In this document: positions 41,547-49,260 of the stretch, one piece after another | Numbering within the stretch: the first letter of the stretch is position 1 | Layout of the letters: each line of letters starts with the position of its first letter | Origin: Acidobacteriaceae bacterium | GTDB taxonomy: Bacteria > Acidobacteriota > Terriglobia > Bryobacterales > Bryobacteraceae | NCBI GenBank assembly: GCA_020247055.1 | Contig: JADCJL010000003.1 | Location: forward strand, 1-49,657 | Direction: 5' to 3' | DNA: 49,657 nucleotides | Notes under the pieces: generated by a model | What the model was told of the DNA's origin: nothing | Database searches by the model: none | What the model saw: only the letters and a program-made list of their open reading frames with translations | Position numbers and translations under genes: made by a program

Positions 41547-42529
41547 CGCGGTGCAATCCCCAGCAAACGGCAATCCTCCGCTACCATCTCGCGCACAAGA
41601 AACGCAAAGTCGGTGGTCGCCTCCCAGCCCAGCACCCGCTTGGCCTTGGCCGGGTTGCCGCACAGCGGAATCTTCTCGGCCGGCCGGTAAAAGTTCTGAT
41701 CCACCACCACGTACCGCTCCCAGTCAAGACCCACGCTGGCAAACGCGATCTCGACAAACTCCCGGACCGAATGCAGCCGCCCCGTGGCGATCACGTAATC
41801 GTCGGCCTGCTCCTGCTGCAGCATCCGCCACATCGCCTCGACGTACTGGCGGGCATCGCCCCAATCCCGCAGCGGTTCGAGATTGCCCAGCCGGAGCTCC
41901 GAGGACTGCCCGGCCAGGATGCGGGCCACTGTGCTCGTGATCTTCCGCGTGACAAACTCAAAGCCACGCCGCGGCGATTCGTGGTTGAACAGAATGCCGC
42001 TCGAAGCGTGCATGCCGTACCGCTCCCGGTAGTTCCGCGTCAGCTCGAAACCGGCTACCTTGCTTATGCCGTAAATAGACCGCGGGCGGAACCGCGTCGC
42101 TTCGTCCTGAGGCGAAATCTCGGCCGCGCCAAACATCTCCGAGGTCCCGGCGAAATAGAACCGGCACTGCGGCGCCAAGTCCTTGAGCGAGGCGAGCAGA
42201 TAGTGGGTGCCGTTGATGTTGGTCGTGAGCGTGGAGAACTCGTCGTCGAACTCATAGCTGACGAAGCTGGCGGCGGCCAGATGGTAGCATTCGTCCGGCC
42301 GGATCTTGGCAATCGCCTGGTAGAGCGCGGCGTAGTTTTCAAGCGACGCGGCATGCAGCTGAATCTGGTCGCGCAGGGCCACGACGCGCTCCAGCCGCCG
42401 CTCCGGCGCCTCCAGTCCCACCCGCCGCACCAGGCCGTGCACTTCGTAGCCGTGGCGCAACAGCAGTTCCGCCAGATAAGAACCATCCTGCCCGTTGACG
42501 CCCGTAATGAGGGCTTTTCGTTTTGCCAT
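41543..42529 (-). CDS. gmd: GDP-mannose 4,6-dehydratase
   Basis: 328 aa from ATG 42529, sharing bases with the preceding stop (TAATG). An extended SDR: 'ALITGVNGQDGSYLAELLL' (NADP site, residues 7-25), catalytic T129/S130/E131 in 'AGTSEMFG', Y153 and K157 in 'SIYGISKVAG', and the GMD-typical 'GILFNHESPRRGFEFVTRKIT' split around residues 176-196. It converts GDP-D-mannose to GDP-4-keto-6-deoxy-D-mannose, precursor of GDP-fucose, GDP-rhamnose, perosamine and related surface sugars. A following reductase or aminotransferase is not in this window. Slightly shorter than the usual 340-370 residues. Confidence 0.92.
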   Translation of the reverse strand: MAKRKALITGVNGQDGSYLAELLLRHGYEVHGLVRRVGLEAPERRLERVVALRDQIQLHAASLENYAALYQAIAKIRPDECYHLAAASFVSYEFDDEFSTLTTNINGTHYLLASLKDLAPQCRFYFAGTSEMFGAAEISPQDEATRFRPRSIYGISKVAGFELTRNYRERYGMHASSGILFNHESPRRGFEFVTRKITSTVARILAGQSSELRLGNLEPLRDWGDARQYVEAMWRMLQQEQADDYVIATGRLHSVREFVEIAFASVGLDWERYVVVDQNFYRPAEKIPLCGNPAKAKRVLGWEATTDFAFLVREMVAEDCRLLGIAPR

Positions 42530-43473
42530 TAGCGAATCTGTAATCCCGTGCGGCGCGCAATCCATGTGGCGTTCCAGCGGCGCGTGAAGGCATCCGGGCT
42601 CATCACCCCGCCCCACTCGCGCAGGAAGCGCACCGGATGGCGCCAGTTCACGCGCAATCCCAGCCCCAGACTCACCAGAAACTTGGTAAACGAGGGCAGC
42701 AGCGGCTCAAAAAACTGATCCCGCCGGTCGATCAAAAAGGAACTGTAGCCATGAATCCACTGAAAGGGAACGTAACCCTGATGGCGCCGGACACACCCGA
42801 TCGCCTCGCGGAATACCGTCCGCCGGCGGCTCAGCGTCTTGTTTTCGGCATGCATCCGGGAGTTAGCCAACATCACGTCAATCCGGCGCAGCGTATACCG
42901 TTGGGCCAGCCGCAGCCAGAGGTCATAGTCGAAGGCCGTTTGCAGTCTCGCGTCAAAGCCGCCCACGGCCCGGATCGCCGCCGCTCGAACAAAACAGGCC
43001 GGCTGGCAGATGAAACACTCCCGGCCCAGCGCTGCGGGGTCGAATGCTTTGGTCGGGTACGAACCCAACACTTTCCCTTCCTTGTCGATCCAGTAGGCGT
43101 TTCCGTATACCCCGGCCACCTCGGGCTCTTCGTTCAGATGCGCCACCGCCAGACGGATCGCCCCGGGAAAGTAAGTGTCGTCGGCATTTAGGTACGCGAA
43201 AATCTCCCCGCGCGCCATCAGAAAACCCCGCGCAATGGCTTCGGACGCCCCGCCATCGGGAGCAGAAAAATACCGGATCTGCCCAGGATAGGCCGCCGCA
43301 TAGCGCTCCAACATCTCTACCGTCCCATCCGTGGAGCCGCCGTCGAACACCAGATACTCGAAGTTGGCATAATCCTGCCGCAGGACACTCTCCAGTGTGC
43401 ACTCGAGAAACTGTGCCGCGTTCAAACACGGGGTCACAATTGTCACCGCAGGCATGTCGGAATTAGTCATCAT
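42529..43473 (-). CDS. Family 2 glycosyltransferase
   Basis: 314 aa. Two adjacent ATGs (43473, 43470) are possible, with 43455 a third; the frame is open further upstream. GT-A fold: 'VTIVTPCLNAAQFLECTLESV' (10-30), 'LVFDGGSTDGTVEML' (41-55), and the metal-binding 'AYLNADDTYFPGAI' with D98-D99. 'ECFICQPACFVRAAAIRAVGGFD' and 'FDYDLWLRLAQRY' mark the acceptor side. It should move a nucleotide-activated sugar, plausibly the 6-deoxyhexose made by the next gene product, into a surface glycan. First gene of a three-gene operon (glycosyltransferase, gmd, enolase-type enzyme) linked by overlapping stop/start codons. Confidence 0.9.
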   Translation of the reverse strand: MMTNSDMPAVTIVTPCLNAAQFLECTLESVLRQDYANFEYLVFDGGSTDGTVEMLERYAAAYPGQIRYFSAPDGGASEAIARGFLMARGEIFAYLNADDTYFPGAIRLAVAHLNEEPEVAGVYGNAYWIDKEGKVLGSYPTKAFDPAALGRECFICQPACFVRAAAIRAVGGFDARLQTAFDYDLWLRLAQRYTLRRIDVMLANSRMHAENKTLSRRRTVFREAIGCVRRHQGYVPFQWIHGYSSFLIDRRDQFFEPLLPSFTKFLVSLGLGLRVNWRHPVRFLREWGGVMSPDAFTRRWNATWIARRTGLQIR

Positions 43474-43575
43474 GACACCGGTTCCGGACCCGGCTTTTAC
43501 CCCTTCGAGTTTAGCATTGAAAGACTTGGCTTTCCGGAAGCAGATACCGCCGGCCGGGCAAAACAGACCAGCCGG

Positions 43576-43604
43576 TTGACACCGGCGCCGCGCGGTCCTA
43601 TGCT
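43576..43604 (+). promoter_or_regulatory. Sigma-70 promoter for feoAB
   Basis: TTGACA (43576-43581), a 17-nt spacer and TATGCT (43599-43604). The -35 is perfect and the spacing ideal. The expected start, about 43611, is only 3 nt before the feoA ATG at 43614, so the mRNA would have almost no leader. No Fur-box palindrome is apparent over it. Confidence 0.65.
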
Positions 43605-43613
43605 GAAAGGGCA

Positions 43614-43892
43614 ATGCAACTCAGTTTCAACAACGGTGCCGCGCAGACGCTCGCGCAGCTACCCTCGGGTTCGCTCGCCTATCTCCTGCGTTTAGATCTG
43701 CCCGAAGAGATTTCGCAGCGTTTGATGGAGTTGGGCTTCCTCCCCGGCGCCGCCGTTGTTGCGGCGGGCAGCGCCCCCGGCGGCGATCCCCGCATCTTCC
43801 GCGTGGACGGGTCTGAAATTGCCCTTCGGCGGGAAACCGCCCGTCACCTCTATATCTCCTCACAGCCCCTGCCGGAATCGGATCAACTATGA
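43614..43892 (+). CDS. feoA: Ferrous iron transport protein FeoA
   Basis: 92 aa, one SH3-like FeoA domain: 'TLAQLPSGSLAYLLRLDLPEEISQRLMELGFLPGAAV' over about 12-48 and the C-terminal 'IFRVDGSEIALRRETARHLYI'. FeoA assists FeoB at the inner membrane. GAAAGG lies 3 nt before the ATG, closer than usual. It overlaps feoB by 4 nt. Confidence 0.93.
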   Translation: MQLSFNNGAAQTLAQLPSGSLAYLLRLDLPEEISQRLMELGFLPGAAVVAAGSAPGGDPRIFRVDGSEIALRRETARHLYISSQPLPESDQL

Positions 43893-45787
43893 GCGATAGC
43901 GGGAGCTGCCACGGGGCTGCACCGCAAACCGGGAATCGGAAGGCTGGCCACTACGTTGCCCTGGTCGGGCCGCCCAACGCCGGCAAGTCCACTCTGTTCA
44001 ACCGCCTGACGGGTCTGCGGCAAAAGGTTGCCAATTTCCCCGGCGTCACCGTCGAACATCACGTCGGCCGCGTGAAGGACGCCGCTGGCGGCGACCTGTT
44101 TGTCATCGACCTGCCGGGCATTTATAGCCTGACTCCGCGCTCGGAAGACGAACAGGTCACCTACAACGTCCTCACCGGCGTCGAGCCATCGCTTGGCCTG
44201 CCCGACGGCGTCATCCTGATCCTCGATTCCACCAACCTGCAGCGCCATCTCGTCCTCGCCGCGCCGGTCCTGGCCCTCGGCCTGCCCACGCTCGTGGTCC
44301 TGAACATGGCCGACGACTTGGCCGCCCGCGGCGGCAAAGTCGACCCCGCGGCCCTCGCGCAGGAGATTGGCGCCCCGGTGGCTCTCATCTCCGCCGCTAC
44401 CGGCGATGGCGTCGAACGCGTCGTGCAGTTTCTCCACGGCACCGGAGCGCGGCCCGTCGCTCCGCAGCCGCGCGTCGAACTCCCCGTGCTGCCCAGCCTC
44501 CCCGCCCGGCGCCGCTGGGCCGGAAAAGTCGGCCTGCAGGCGGGCTACACCGCCCCCGCCCCGCCCGCATGGACCCGCCGGCTCGACGCCCTCTTCCTGC
44601 ACCCCGTTTGCGGACCGCTCGTCTTCCTCCTCGTCGTCCTCGCGGTCTTTCAAGGGATCTTCACCGGCGCCCAGCCCCTCATGGATGGCGTCGAGACGCT
44701 CGTCGCCTGGTCCGGCGGACAGATCGGGAATCTGCTGCCCGTGGGCATGCTCCGGAGTCTGGTGGTCGAAGGCGTCTGGGGCGGCGTCGGCAGCGTCGTT
44801 GTCTTCCTGCCCCAGATTCTCCTGCTGTTTCTGTTCCTCGGCATTCTCGAAGACTCGGGCTATCTCGCCCGCGCCGCGGTAATCGCGGACCGCACCATGT
44901 CCCGCGTGGGACTGCAGGGCAAGGCGTTCATCCCGCTCCTGTCGGCCTATGCCTGCGCCGTCCCGGCCATCATGGCCACGCGGACCATCGAGGACAAGCG
45001 CGACCGCCTTGCTACCGTCTTGATTGCTCCCTTCATGACCTGCTCGGCCCGCCTGCCGGTCTACACGCTGCTGATCGGCGCCTTCGTGCCCGATACCCCG
45101 CTGCTCGGACGGTTTCTCGGCCTGCAGGCCGCCGTCCTGCTCGGCCTTTACCTCCTCGGTTTCGCCGCCGCGGTCGGCACGGCGCTGTTGCTGCGGTCCT
45201 CCGTCCTGCGCCACGCCAAAACCACCTTTGTCATGGAGCTGCCCGCCTACCGCCGGCCCTCCCTCCGTTCGCTGCTACTCCGGTTGATCGACCGGGCCGT
45301 CGTCTTTCTCGAGCGCGCCGGCACCGTCATCCTTCTCGTTAGCGTCCTGCTCTGGGTCCTCGCCCACCTGCCTTACAAAGACGGCAAGGCCCCGCCCATC
45401 GAAGAGAGCATCGCCGGGCAGATCGGGCGCGCTGTCGAGCCGGCCATTCAGCCACTCGGTTTCAACTGGAAGATCGGTATCGGCCTCATCACCTCCCTGG
45501 CCGCCCGCGAGGTGATCGTGGGCACCCTGGGTACGATCTACGGCATTGAAAACGCTGAGCAGGACTCTCCGCCGCTGATCGAATCGCTGCGCAAAGATCT
45601 GACTCCGGGCGGCGCCATCGCCCTGATGATCTTCTTTGCCTTCGCCATGCAGTGCTTCTCGACGGTGGCGATTGTCCGGCGCGAACTCGGCAGTTGGATC
45701 TGGCCCGCCGCGCAGTTCGTTTACATGGCGGGTCTGGCCTATCTGGGTGGCTTGGCGGCCAATCAGATCTGGCTCCGCCTCCGGTAG
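43889..45787 (+). CDS. feoB: Ferrous iron transporter FeoB
   Basis: 632 aa. An N-terminal GTPase: G1 'GPPNAGKSTLFN' (27-38), G2 Thr in 'FPGVTVEHHVG', G3 'DLPG' (74-77), G4 'NMAD' near 139. The second Asn of G1, which binds K+ in characterised FeoB proteins, is kept, while the first is Pro. After the helical GDI region comes the membrane part with Gate motifs: 'GYLARAAVIADRTMSRVGLQGKAFIPLLSAYACAVPAIMATRTI' (about 327-370, including the Cys of the iron path) and 'FMTCSARLPVY'. It imports Fe2+ across the inner membrane. Shorter than E. coli FeoB (773 aa) but within the range of the family. No feoC follows. Confidence 0.95.
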   Translation: MSDSGSCHGAAPQTGNRKAGHYVALVGPPNAGKSTLFNRLTGLRQKVANFPGVTVEHHVGRVKDAAGGDLFVIDLPGIYSLTPRSEDEQVTYNVLTGVEPSLGLPDGVILILDSTNLQRHLVLAAPVLALGLPTLVVLNMADDLAARGGKVDPAALAQEIGAPVALISAATGDGVERVVQFLHGTGARPVAPQPRVELPVLPSLPARRRWAGKVGLQAGYTAPAPPAWTRRLDALFLHPVCGPLVFLLVVLAVFQGIFTGAQPLMDGVETLVAWSGGQIGNLLPVGMLRSLVVEGVWGGVGSVVVFLPQILLLFLFLGILEDSGYLARAAVIADRTMSRVGLQGKAFIPLLSAYACAVPAIMATRTIEDKRDRLATVLIAPFMTCSARLPVYTLLIGAFVPDTPLLGRFLGLQAAVLLGLYLLGFAAAVGTALLLRSSVLRHAKTTFVMELPAYRRPSLRSLLLRLIDRAVVFLERAGTVILLVSVLLWVLAHLPYKDGKAPPIEESIAGQIGRAVEPAIQPLGFNWKIGIGLITSLAAREVIVGTLGTIYGIENAEQDSPPLIESLRKDLTPGGAIALMIFFAFAMQCFSTVAIVRRELGSWIWPAAQFVYMAGLAYLGGLAANQIWLRLR

Positions 45788-45897
45788 GGTACCGGACCGC
45801 CCGGATTGCGTGCCTTACGTACAGGAAACCTTCTAAGCTCTTTTGTCTCGCAGCCACATGCGCGGCGCCATCTTTCTCCCTGCCCACCTTCCCTTAG

Positions 45898-46436
45898 ACC
45901 GTCAACGACCCCATTGGTGATCAAAGGGGAGCACCAACTAACCATGTTGGCGGAGTCGGCCTGGGCCCCTCCGGCGGTTACCTGCCATCGGACACCTGCT
46001 GTTTACTACCGCGGCTGGACAGCGCTACCTGGTCCCGCTGGTTTCCCGCACCGGGCTGGACGCCGGCGACCTGCACAGCGCCACCTCCTTTCTAACATCG
46101 GCCTCGGTCTACGGCGGCACCAACACGACCCATGTTTGGGGTGCCGCGACGGGAGCTACGAATATCATCGCTGGAAACGCCGGAACGGTCGCCCCTACGC
46201 AGCTCAACCCCACTGGAGCCCCCAATCTCCTGAACGTTAAACTCACCTTTGCCGCAAACGATGCCTTTGTCAACAGCTTCAGCGGCTCCACCTTCCTGTT
46301 CACCTCGGCCACTTGTGCCAACGACGTCATCTCGGGCGTCATCCCCGGCAGCGCCGCCGTCCCCGAACCCGGCACCTAGGCGATGCTCGGCGCCGGCCTG
46401 GCCGCTCTGGGCTTCCTTCGCCGCCGCGCGGCGTAA
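45898..46436 (+). pseudogene. Decayed PEP-CTERM surface protein
   Basis: Two pieces in different frames read as one extracellular protein. First piece from 45898: TVNDPIGDQRGAPTNHVG, then GVGLGPSGGYLPSDT. After a shift near 45991-46000 it continues LLFTTAAGQRYLVPLVSRTG and on through Gly/Thr/Asn-rich sequence to 'AAVPEPGT', then an in-frame TAG at 46377, then AMLGAGLAALGFLRRRAA and TAA at 46434. The end is a perfect PEP-CTERM sorting tail (VPEP, hydrophobic helix, RRR), with the stop at the position where Tyr, Trp or another residue normally follows GT. There is no start codon or signal peptide; a stop (TAG 45895) precedes the first piece. The region 45788-45897 holds nothing recognisable. 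Confidence 0.8.
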
Positions 46437-46628
46437 GCCCGCCGCGCTTCGGCCAGGCCTCGGTGAGGGATGGAAGTTTCCGAGGTTCCCATCCTCCTCT
46501 ATCCTGTCGGCGATCATCCGAAAACGTAGTTTTTTGAACTTCTGGCCGGGGTGGGAGGGCAACAGCATCTCGCGCCGCAGGCGCGAATCTTCTTCCAATC
46601 ATCCCGAGAGAGTTGTACTTTTATCAAA

Positions 46629-46862
46629 ATGGGACTCCCGCATGACCACATAGAGGGCCTTCGCCCGCGGCACTGTGCTGAGCCAAGCTGCAATGCTGTG
46701 TTTGCCGTTTGCGCTTGTTGTGATCGCGGTCAGCGCTATTGCAGCGAACCATGCAGGCGGCGCAGCAGACAAGCCCAGCTTCGGGCAGCCGGGAAACGAT
46801 ATCAGTCAACCGAGGAAGGCAAGCGCGCTCATGGCAGAGAGGGTGTAAAAAAGTCTGTGTAA
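46629..46862 (+). CDS. Cys-rich mini-protein, truncated by the IS256-family element
   Basis: 77 aa, of which residues 1-71 precede the element boundary (46842); the last six and the stop come from the inverted repeat. Cys residues at 16, 21, 28, 30, 31, 38 and 42 ('CAEPSCNAVFAVCACCDRGQRYCSEPC') followed by a very basic tail ('RRRSRQAQLRAAGKRYQS') suggest a zinc-ribbon DNA- or RNA-binding mini-protein. From memory of similar small proteins near other transposable elements, the basic tail normally runs on further, so this copy seems to have lost its C-terminus. Function unknown. Between 46437 and 46628 I see only AT-richer, unannotatable DNA. Confidence 0.6.
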   Translation: MGLPHDHIEGLRPRHCAEPSCNAVFAVCACCDRGQRYCSEPCRRRSRQAQLRAAGKRYQSTEEGKRAHGREGVKKSV

Positions 46863-46865
46863 ACG
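46843..46865 (+). repeat. Left terminal inverted repeat of the IS256 element
   Basis: Begins GTGT and ends TCTGTGTAAACG. The outer part differs from the right repeat at positions 5, 8, 9 and 11. It supplies the stop codon that ends the truncated Cys-rich frame. Confidence 0.85.
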
Positions 46866-46895
46866 TATTTCTCCGACAAGGAAAGAGGAGAAGCG

Positions 46896-48113
46896 ATGGA
46901 GATCAAGCCGGAAGTATTGGATGAGTTGTTGAAAGGGGTGAAGACCCAGCAGGACCTGATGGGTCCGAACGGTCTGTTGAAGGCGCTAACCAAGGGTCTT
47001 GTAGAACGGATATTGGAGGGGGAACTGACCCACCATCTTGGGTACGAGAAGAGTGATCCGGCCGGCTACGGCACCGGGAACTCGCGCAACGGCAAGACCC
47101 GGAAGACACTGAAAAGCGAGCAGGGCGAGTTGGAGGTTGCCGTGCCGCGGGATCGGGAGGGGACCTTCGAGCCCCAGCTGGTCCGCAAACAGCAACGCCG
47201 CTGGGACGGTCTTGACGAGAAGATCATTGCCTTATATGCGCGCGGCCTGACCGTGCGCGATATCCAGGCGCAGTTGCAGGAACTGTACGGCGTCGAACTC
47301 AGCCCGGGATTGATCTCGGAGGTCACGGATGCCGTTCTGGATGAGGTGAAGAGCTGGCAGAACCGGGTGTTGGACAGCATGTATCCGGTGGTGTTTCTGG
47401 ATGCGCTGATGGTGAAAATGCGGCATGAAGGCCGTGTGGAGAACCGGGCGGTTTATGTGGCGATCGGGATCAATGAGGAGGGGATCAAGGAGGTTCTGGG
47501 ACTGTGGAGTTCCGCTAGCGAGGGCGCGAAATTCTGGTTGACGGTGGTGACGGAGCTGAAGAACCGGGGTTTGCGGGACGTATATCTGTTTTGCACGGAT
47601 GGGCTGAAGGGCTTTGCGCAAGCCATTGAGTCGGTCTTTCCAAAGGCACAGGTGCAGACTTGCATCGTCCATCTGATCCGGGCGAGTTTGAATTATGCTT
47701 CGTGGAAAGAGCGGAAGGCGTTGGCGACGGACTTGAGGCCGGTGTACCGTGCGGTGAATGCGGAGGCGGCGAGTGCGGCGCTGGCCGATTTCCGGGTGCG
47801 TTGGCCGAAGCACCAGGTGGTGGCGGATGTTTGGGAGCGGAACTGGGAACGGGTGATTCCGTTTTTCCAGTTTCCGGAGGAGATCCGGCGGGTGATCTAT
47901 ACGACGAATGCCGTGGAGAGCCTGCATATGAGTTTGCGGAAGGTGACCAAGAACCGGGGTTCGTTTCCGAGCGAGGAGGCGGCGTTCAAGCTGTTGTATT
48001 TGGCGCTCCGGAACGCGGGCAAGAAGTGGCGGGCGGTGCAGGGATGGCGGGAGGCCATGCGGCAATTTGAAATGATTTACCCGGGGCGGCGAGAGGCCGC
48101 GCGGGCGGCATAG
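46896..48113 (+). CDS. IS256-family DDE transposase
   Basis: 405 aa, full length for the family. The catalytic triad is in place: D169 in 'FLDALMVKM', D235 in 'FCTDGLKGF' and E341 in 'TTNAVESLHM'. Other family strings: 'HHLGYEKSDPAGYGTGNSRNG' split across residues 46-66, 'LYARGLTVRDIQ', and 'CIVHLIRASL' (the C/H region typical of IS256). An AGAGGAG ribosome site lies about 6 nt before the ATG. The coding strand is clearly G-rich at third positions, unlike the C-rich plus strand of the neighbouring gene at 43889-45787, which fits recent arrival. Confidence 0.96.
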   Translation: MEIKPEVLDELLKGVKTQQDLMGPNGLLKALTKGLVERILEGELTHHLGYEKSDPAGYGTGNSRNGKTRKTLKSEQGELEVAVPRDREGTFEPQLVRKQQRRWDGLDEKIIALYARGLTVRDIQAQLQELYGVELSPGLISEVTDAVLDEVKSWQNRVLDSMYPVVFLDALMVKMRHEGRVENRAVYVAIGINEEGIKEVLGLWSSASEGAKFWLTVVTELKNRGLRDVYLFCTDGLKGFAQAIESVFPKAQVQTCIVHLIRASLNYASWKERKALATDLRPVYRAVNAEAASAALADFRVRWPKHQVVADVWERNWERVIPFFQFPEEIRRVIYTTNAVESLHMSLRKVTKNRGSFPSEEAAFKLLYLALRNAGKKWRAVQGWREAMRQFEMIYPGRREAARAA

Positions 48114-48118
48114 GGCGC

Positions 48119-48185
48119 GCCGGCTGCCAGCCTGCGCCGGGGGGCGTCGCTCCGCTCCGCCCCCCGGCTTCGCCTGGCAGCCGGC
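48119..48185 (+). repeat. Long two-part hairpin inside the IS, after the transposase
   Basis: GCCGGCTGCCAG (48119-48130) pairs perfectly with CTGGCAGCCGGC (48174-48185), and inside it CCGGGGGGCG (48137-48146) pairs perfectly with CGCCCCCCGG (48158-48167). It starts 5 nt after the transposase stop. It could end transcription leaving or entering the element, or be a REP-like unit; no T-tract follows. Confidence 0.75.
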
Positions 48186-48221
48186 ATGGTTCTCAACCGT
48201 GGCAAGCAAAACAGTGGGAAG

Positions 48222-48244
48222 CGTTTACACAGATTAGTTGACAC
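48222..48244 (-). repeat. Right terminal inverted repeat of the IS256 element
   Basis: Read on the minus strand it begins GTGT and ends TCTGTGTAAACG, matching the left repeat at 19 of 23 positions. It marks the point where the DUF1080 gene is cut. Confidence 0.85.
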
Positions 48245-48519
48245 GCCCGCTCCGGGCGCTGCCCCGATTCCCCGTACATCTGAATTCGATACTTGCTCCC
48301 CGAATTCGCTCCCGCCTCCGCCCGCCACTCAAAGCGGAAGTCGAAATCCTCAAACTCCGCCTCGCTCAGTAAAGACACCTCCTTGCCCACTCCCGGTGTC
48401 GTCCGCAACACCCCGTCGCGCGCCTCCCAGGATGGCGCCGGCACCGCCCCTCCCCGTGTCCAGTACCAGCCCTTCAAACTCTTGCCGTCAAATAACTCAA
48501 GCCCCAGCAGCAACAACCA
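48245..48519 (-). pseudogene. DUF1080 (3-keto-disaccharide hydrolase) N-terminal fragment cut by the IS
   Basis: About 90 codons read 'LELFDGKSLKGWYWTR', 'PSWEARDGVLRTTPG', 'EDFDFRFEWRAEAGANSGSKY', the first part of a DUF1080 jelly-roll, normally about 200 residues. After 48245 the frame enters the insertion sequence and soon stops. The start is unclear: only TTG codons (48519, 48516) lie at the right place, 8-11 nt after the stop of the SDR gene, and a weakly hydrophobic stretch 'LLLLGL' precedes 'ELFDGK'. DUF1080 proteins bind or cleave glycans outside the cytoplasm. The missing half is not on the other side of the element. Confidence 0.75.
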
Positions 48520-48526
48520 AATCAGC

Positions 48527-49156
48527 TCAATAGCCTACCAGCGGCGACCGCCTCCACCACTGCTTGCTCCCCAACTGTTCCAACAGAAATGCCGCCGTGT
48601 CCGCCCGCGTAATTCTCGCTATCGTCACCCCCTCCAGTTGGTCCGTCGCCCGCAACTTCCCACCCTTCGGTCCGTCCGTAAAGCAAGCCGCCCGCATGAT
48701 CGTCCAATCGAGCGAACTCTCCCGGATCAATTCCTCCTGCCGGTCTTTGTCCCGGTAAATCTTCTTGGTGAAGAGAGGGTAAATGATCCAGTCATAAAGC
48801 CAACCGCCATGCCCCTTTGAGTCCCCCGCTCCAATCCCCGTCAGCGCTACCAACCGCTTCACCCCATGCTTCTCCATCGCCCCAACCAGGATGCGTGTCG
48901 TATCAGAAAACAAGGTCGTCTCCTTGCCCAACACTCTCTCCCCCAAACAGTACACCACCGCTTCCTGTCCCTCCACCGCCCGGTCGACATCGCCCGCGTT
49001 CAAAGCGTCCCCGGCCATCACCTCAAGATTCCGATGCCGCACCGCTATCTTCGCCGGATCCCGCACCAACGTACGCACTCCATAACCCAACGCGAGCGCC
49101 TGCGCCAACACCTCCCGGCCAACCGTGCCCGTCGCCCCCAAAATCAGAACCCTCAT
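48527..49156 (-). CDS. NAD(P)-binding SDR-type oxidoreductase (NmrA-like)
   Basis: 209 aa. Start ATG 49156 is fixed by AAGGAGG 9 nt upstream; an ATG at 49165 falls too close to it. The dinucleotide motif is 'VLILGATGTVGREV' (residues 3-16) and 'GDALNAGDVDRAVEGQEAVVYCLG' follows; 'SLDWTIMRAACFTDGP' is the usual atypical-SDR C-terminal block. No Tyr-x-x-x-Lys is evident at the classical place, so this is the atypical (NmrA/YwnB) type. The substrate is unknown. It is first in a leftward pair with the broken DUF1080 gene. Confidence 0.87.
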   Translation of the reverse strand: MRVLILGATGTVGREVLAQALALGYGVRTLVRDPAKIAVRHRNLEVMAGDALNAGDVDRAVEGQEAVVYCLGERVLGKETTLFSDTTRILVGAMEKHGVKRLVALTGIGAGDSKGHGGWLYDWIIYPLFTKKIYRDKDRQEELIRESSLDWTIMRAACFTDGPKGGKLRATDQLEGVTIARITRADTAAFLLEQLGSKQWWRRSPLVGY

Positions 49157-49260
49157 TGTCCACATCCTCCTTCACTCAAAATACACCCGAAGCCATTAAC
49201 CCTTAAAACGGCAGTTGCCCAGCCCGGTGCGCGTACATTCTCACCGCAAGCCTTGCATCA

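Larger units (their letters stand above)
46843..48244 (+). mobile_element. IS256-family insertion sequence
   Basis: 1402 bp bounded by 23-bp imperfect terminal inverted repeats (19 of 23 match) and containing one intact transposase. The flanking 8 bp on the two sides (CAGAGAGG left, GCCCGCTC right) do not match, so there is no target-site duplication, although IS256 elements normally make one of 8-9 bp. Both neighbours are cut exactly at the repeat tips. The transposase is intact, so the element may still be active. Confidence 0.9.

Noticed and set aside
43474-43613. N-terminal extension of the glycosyltransferase
   Set aside because: The extra 47 residues are Cys/Arg-rich and unlike GT2 proteins, and they would run through the feoA promoter.
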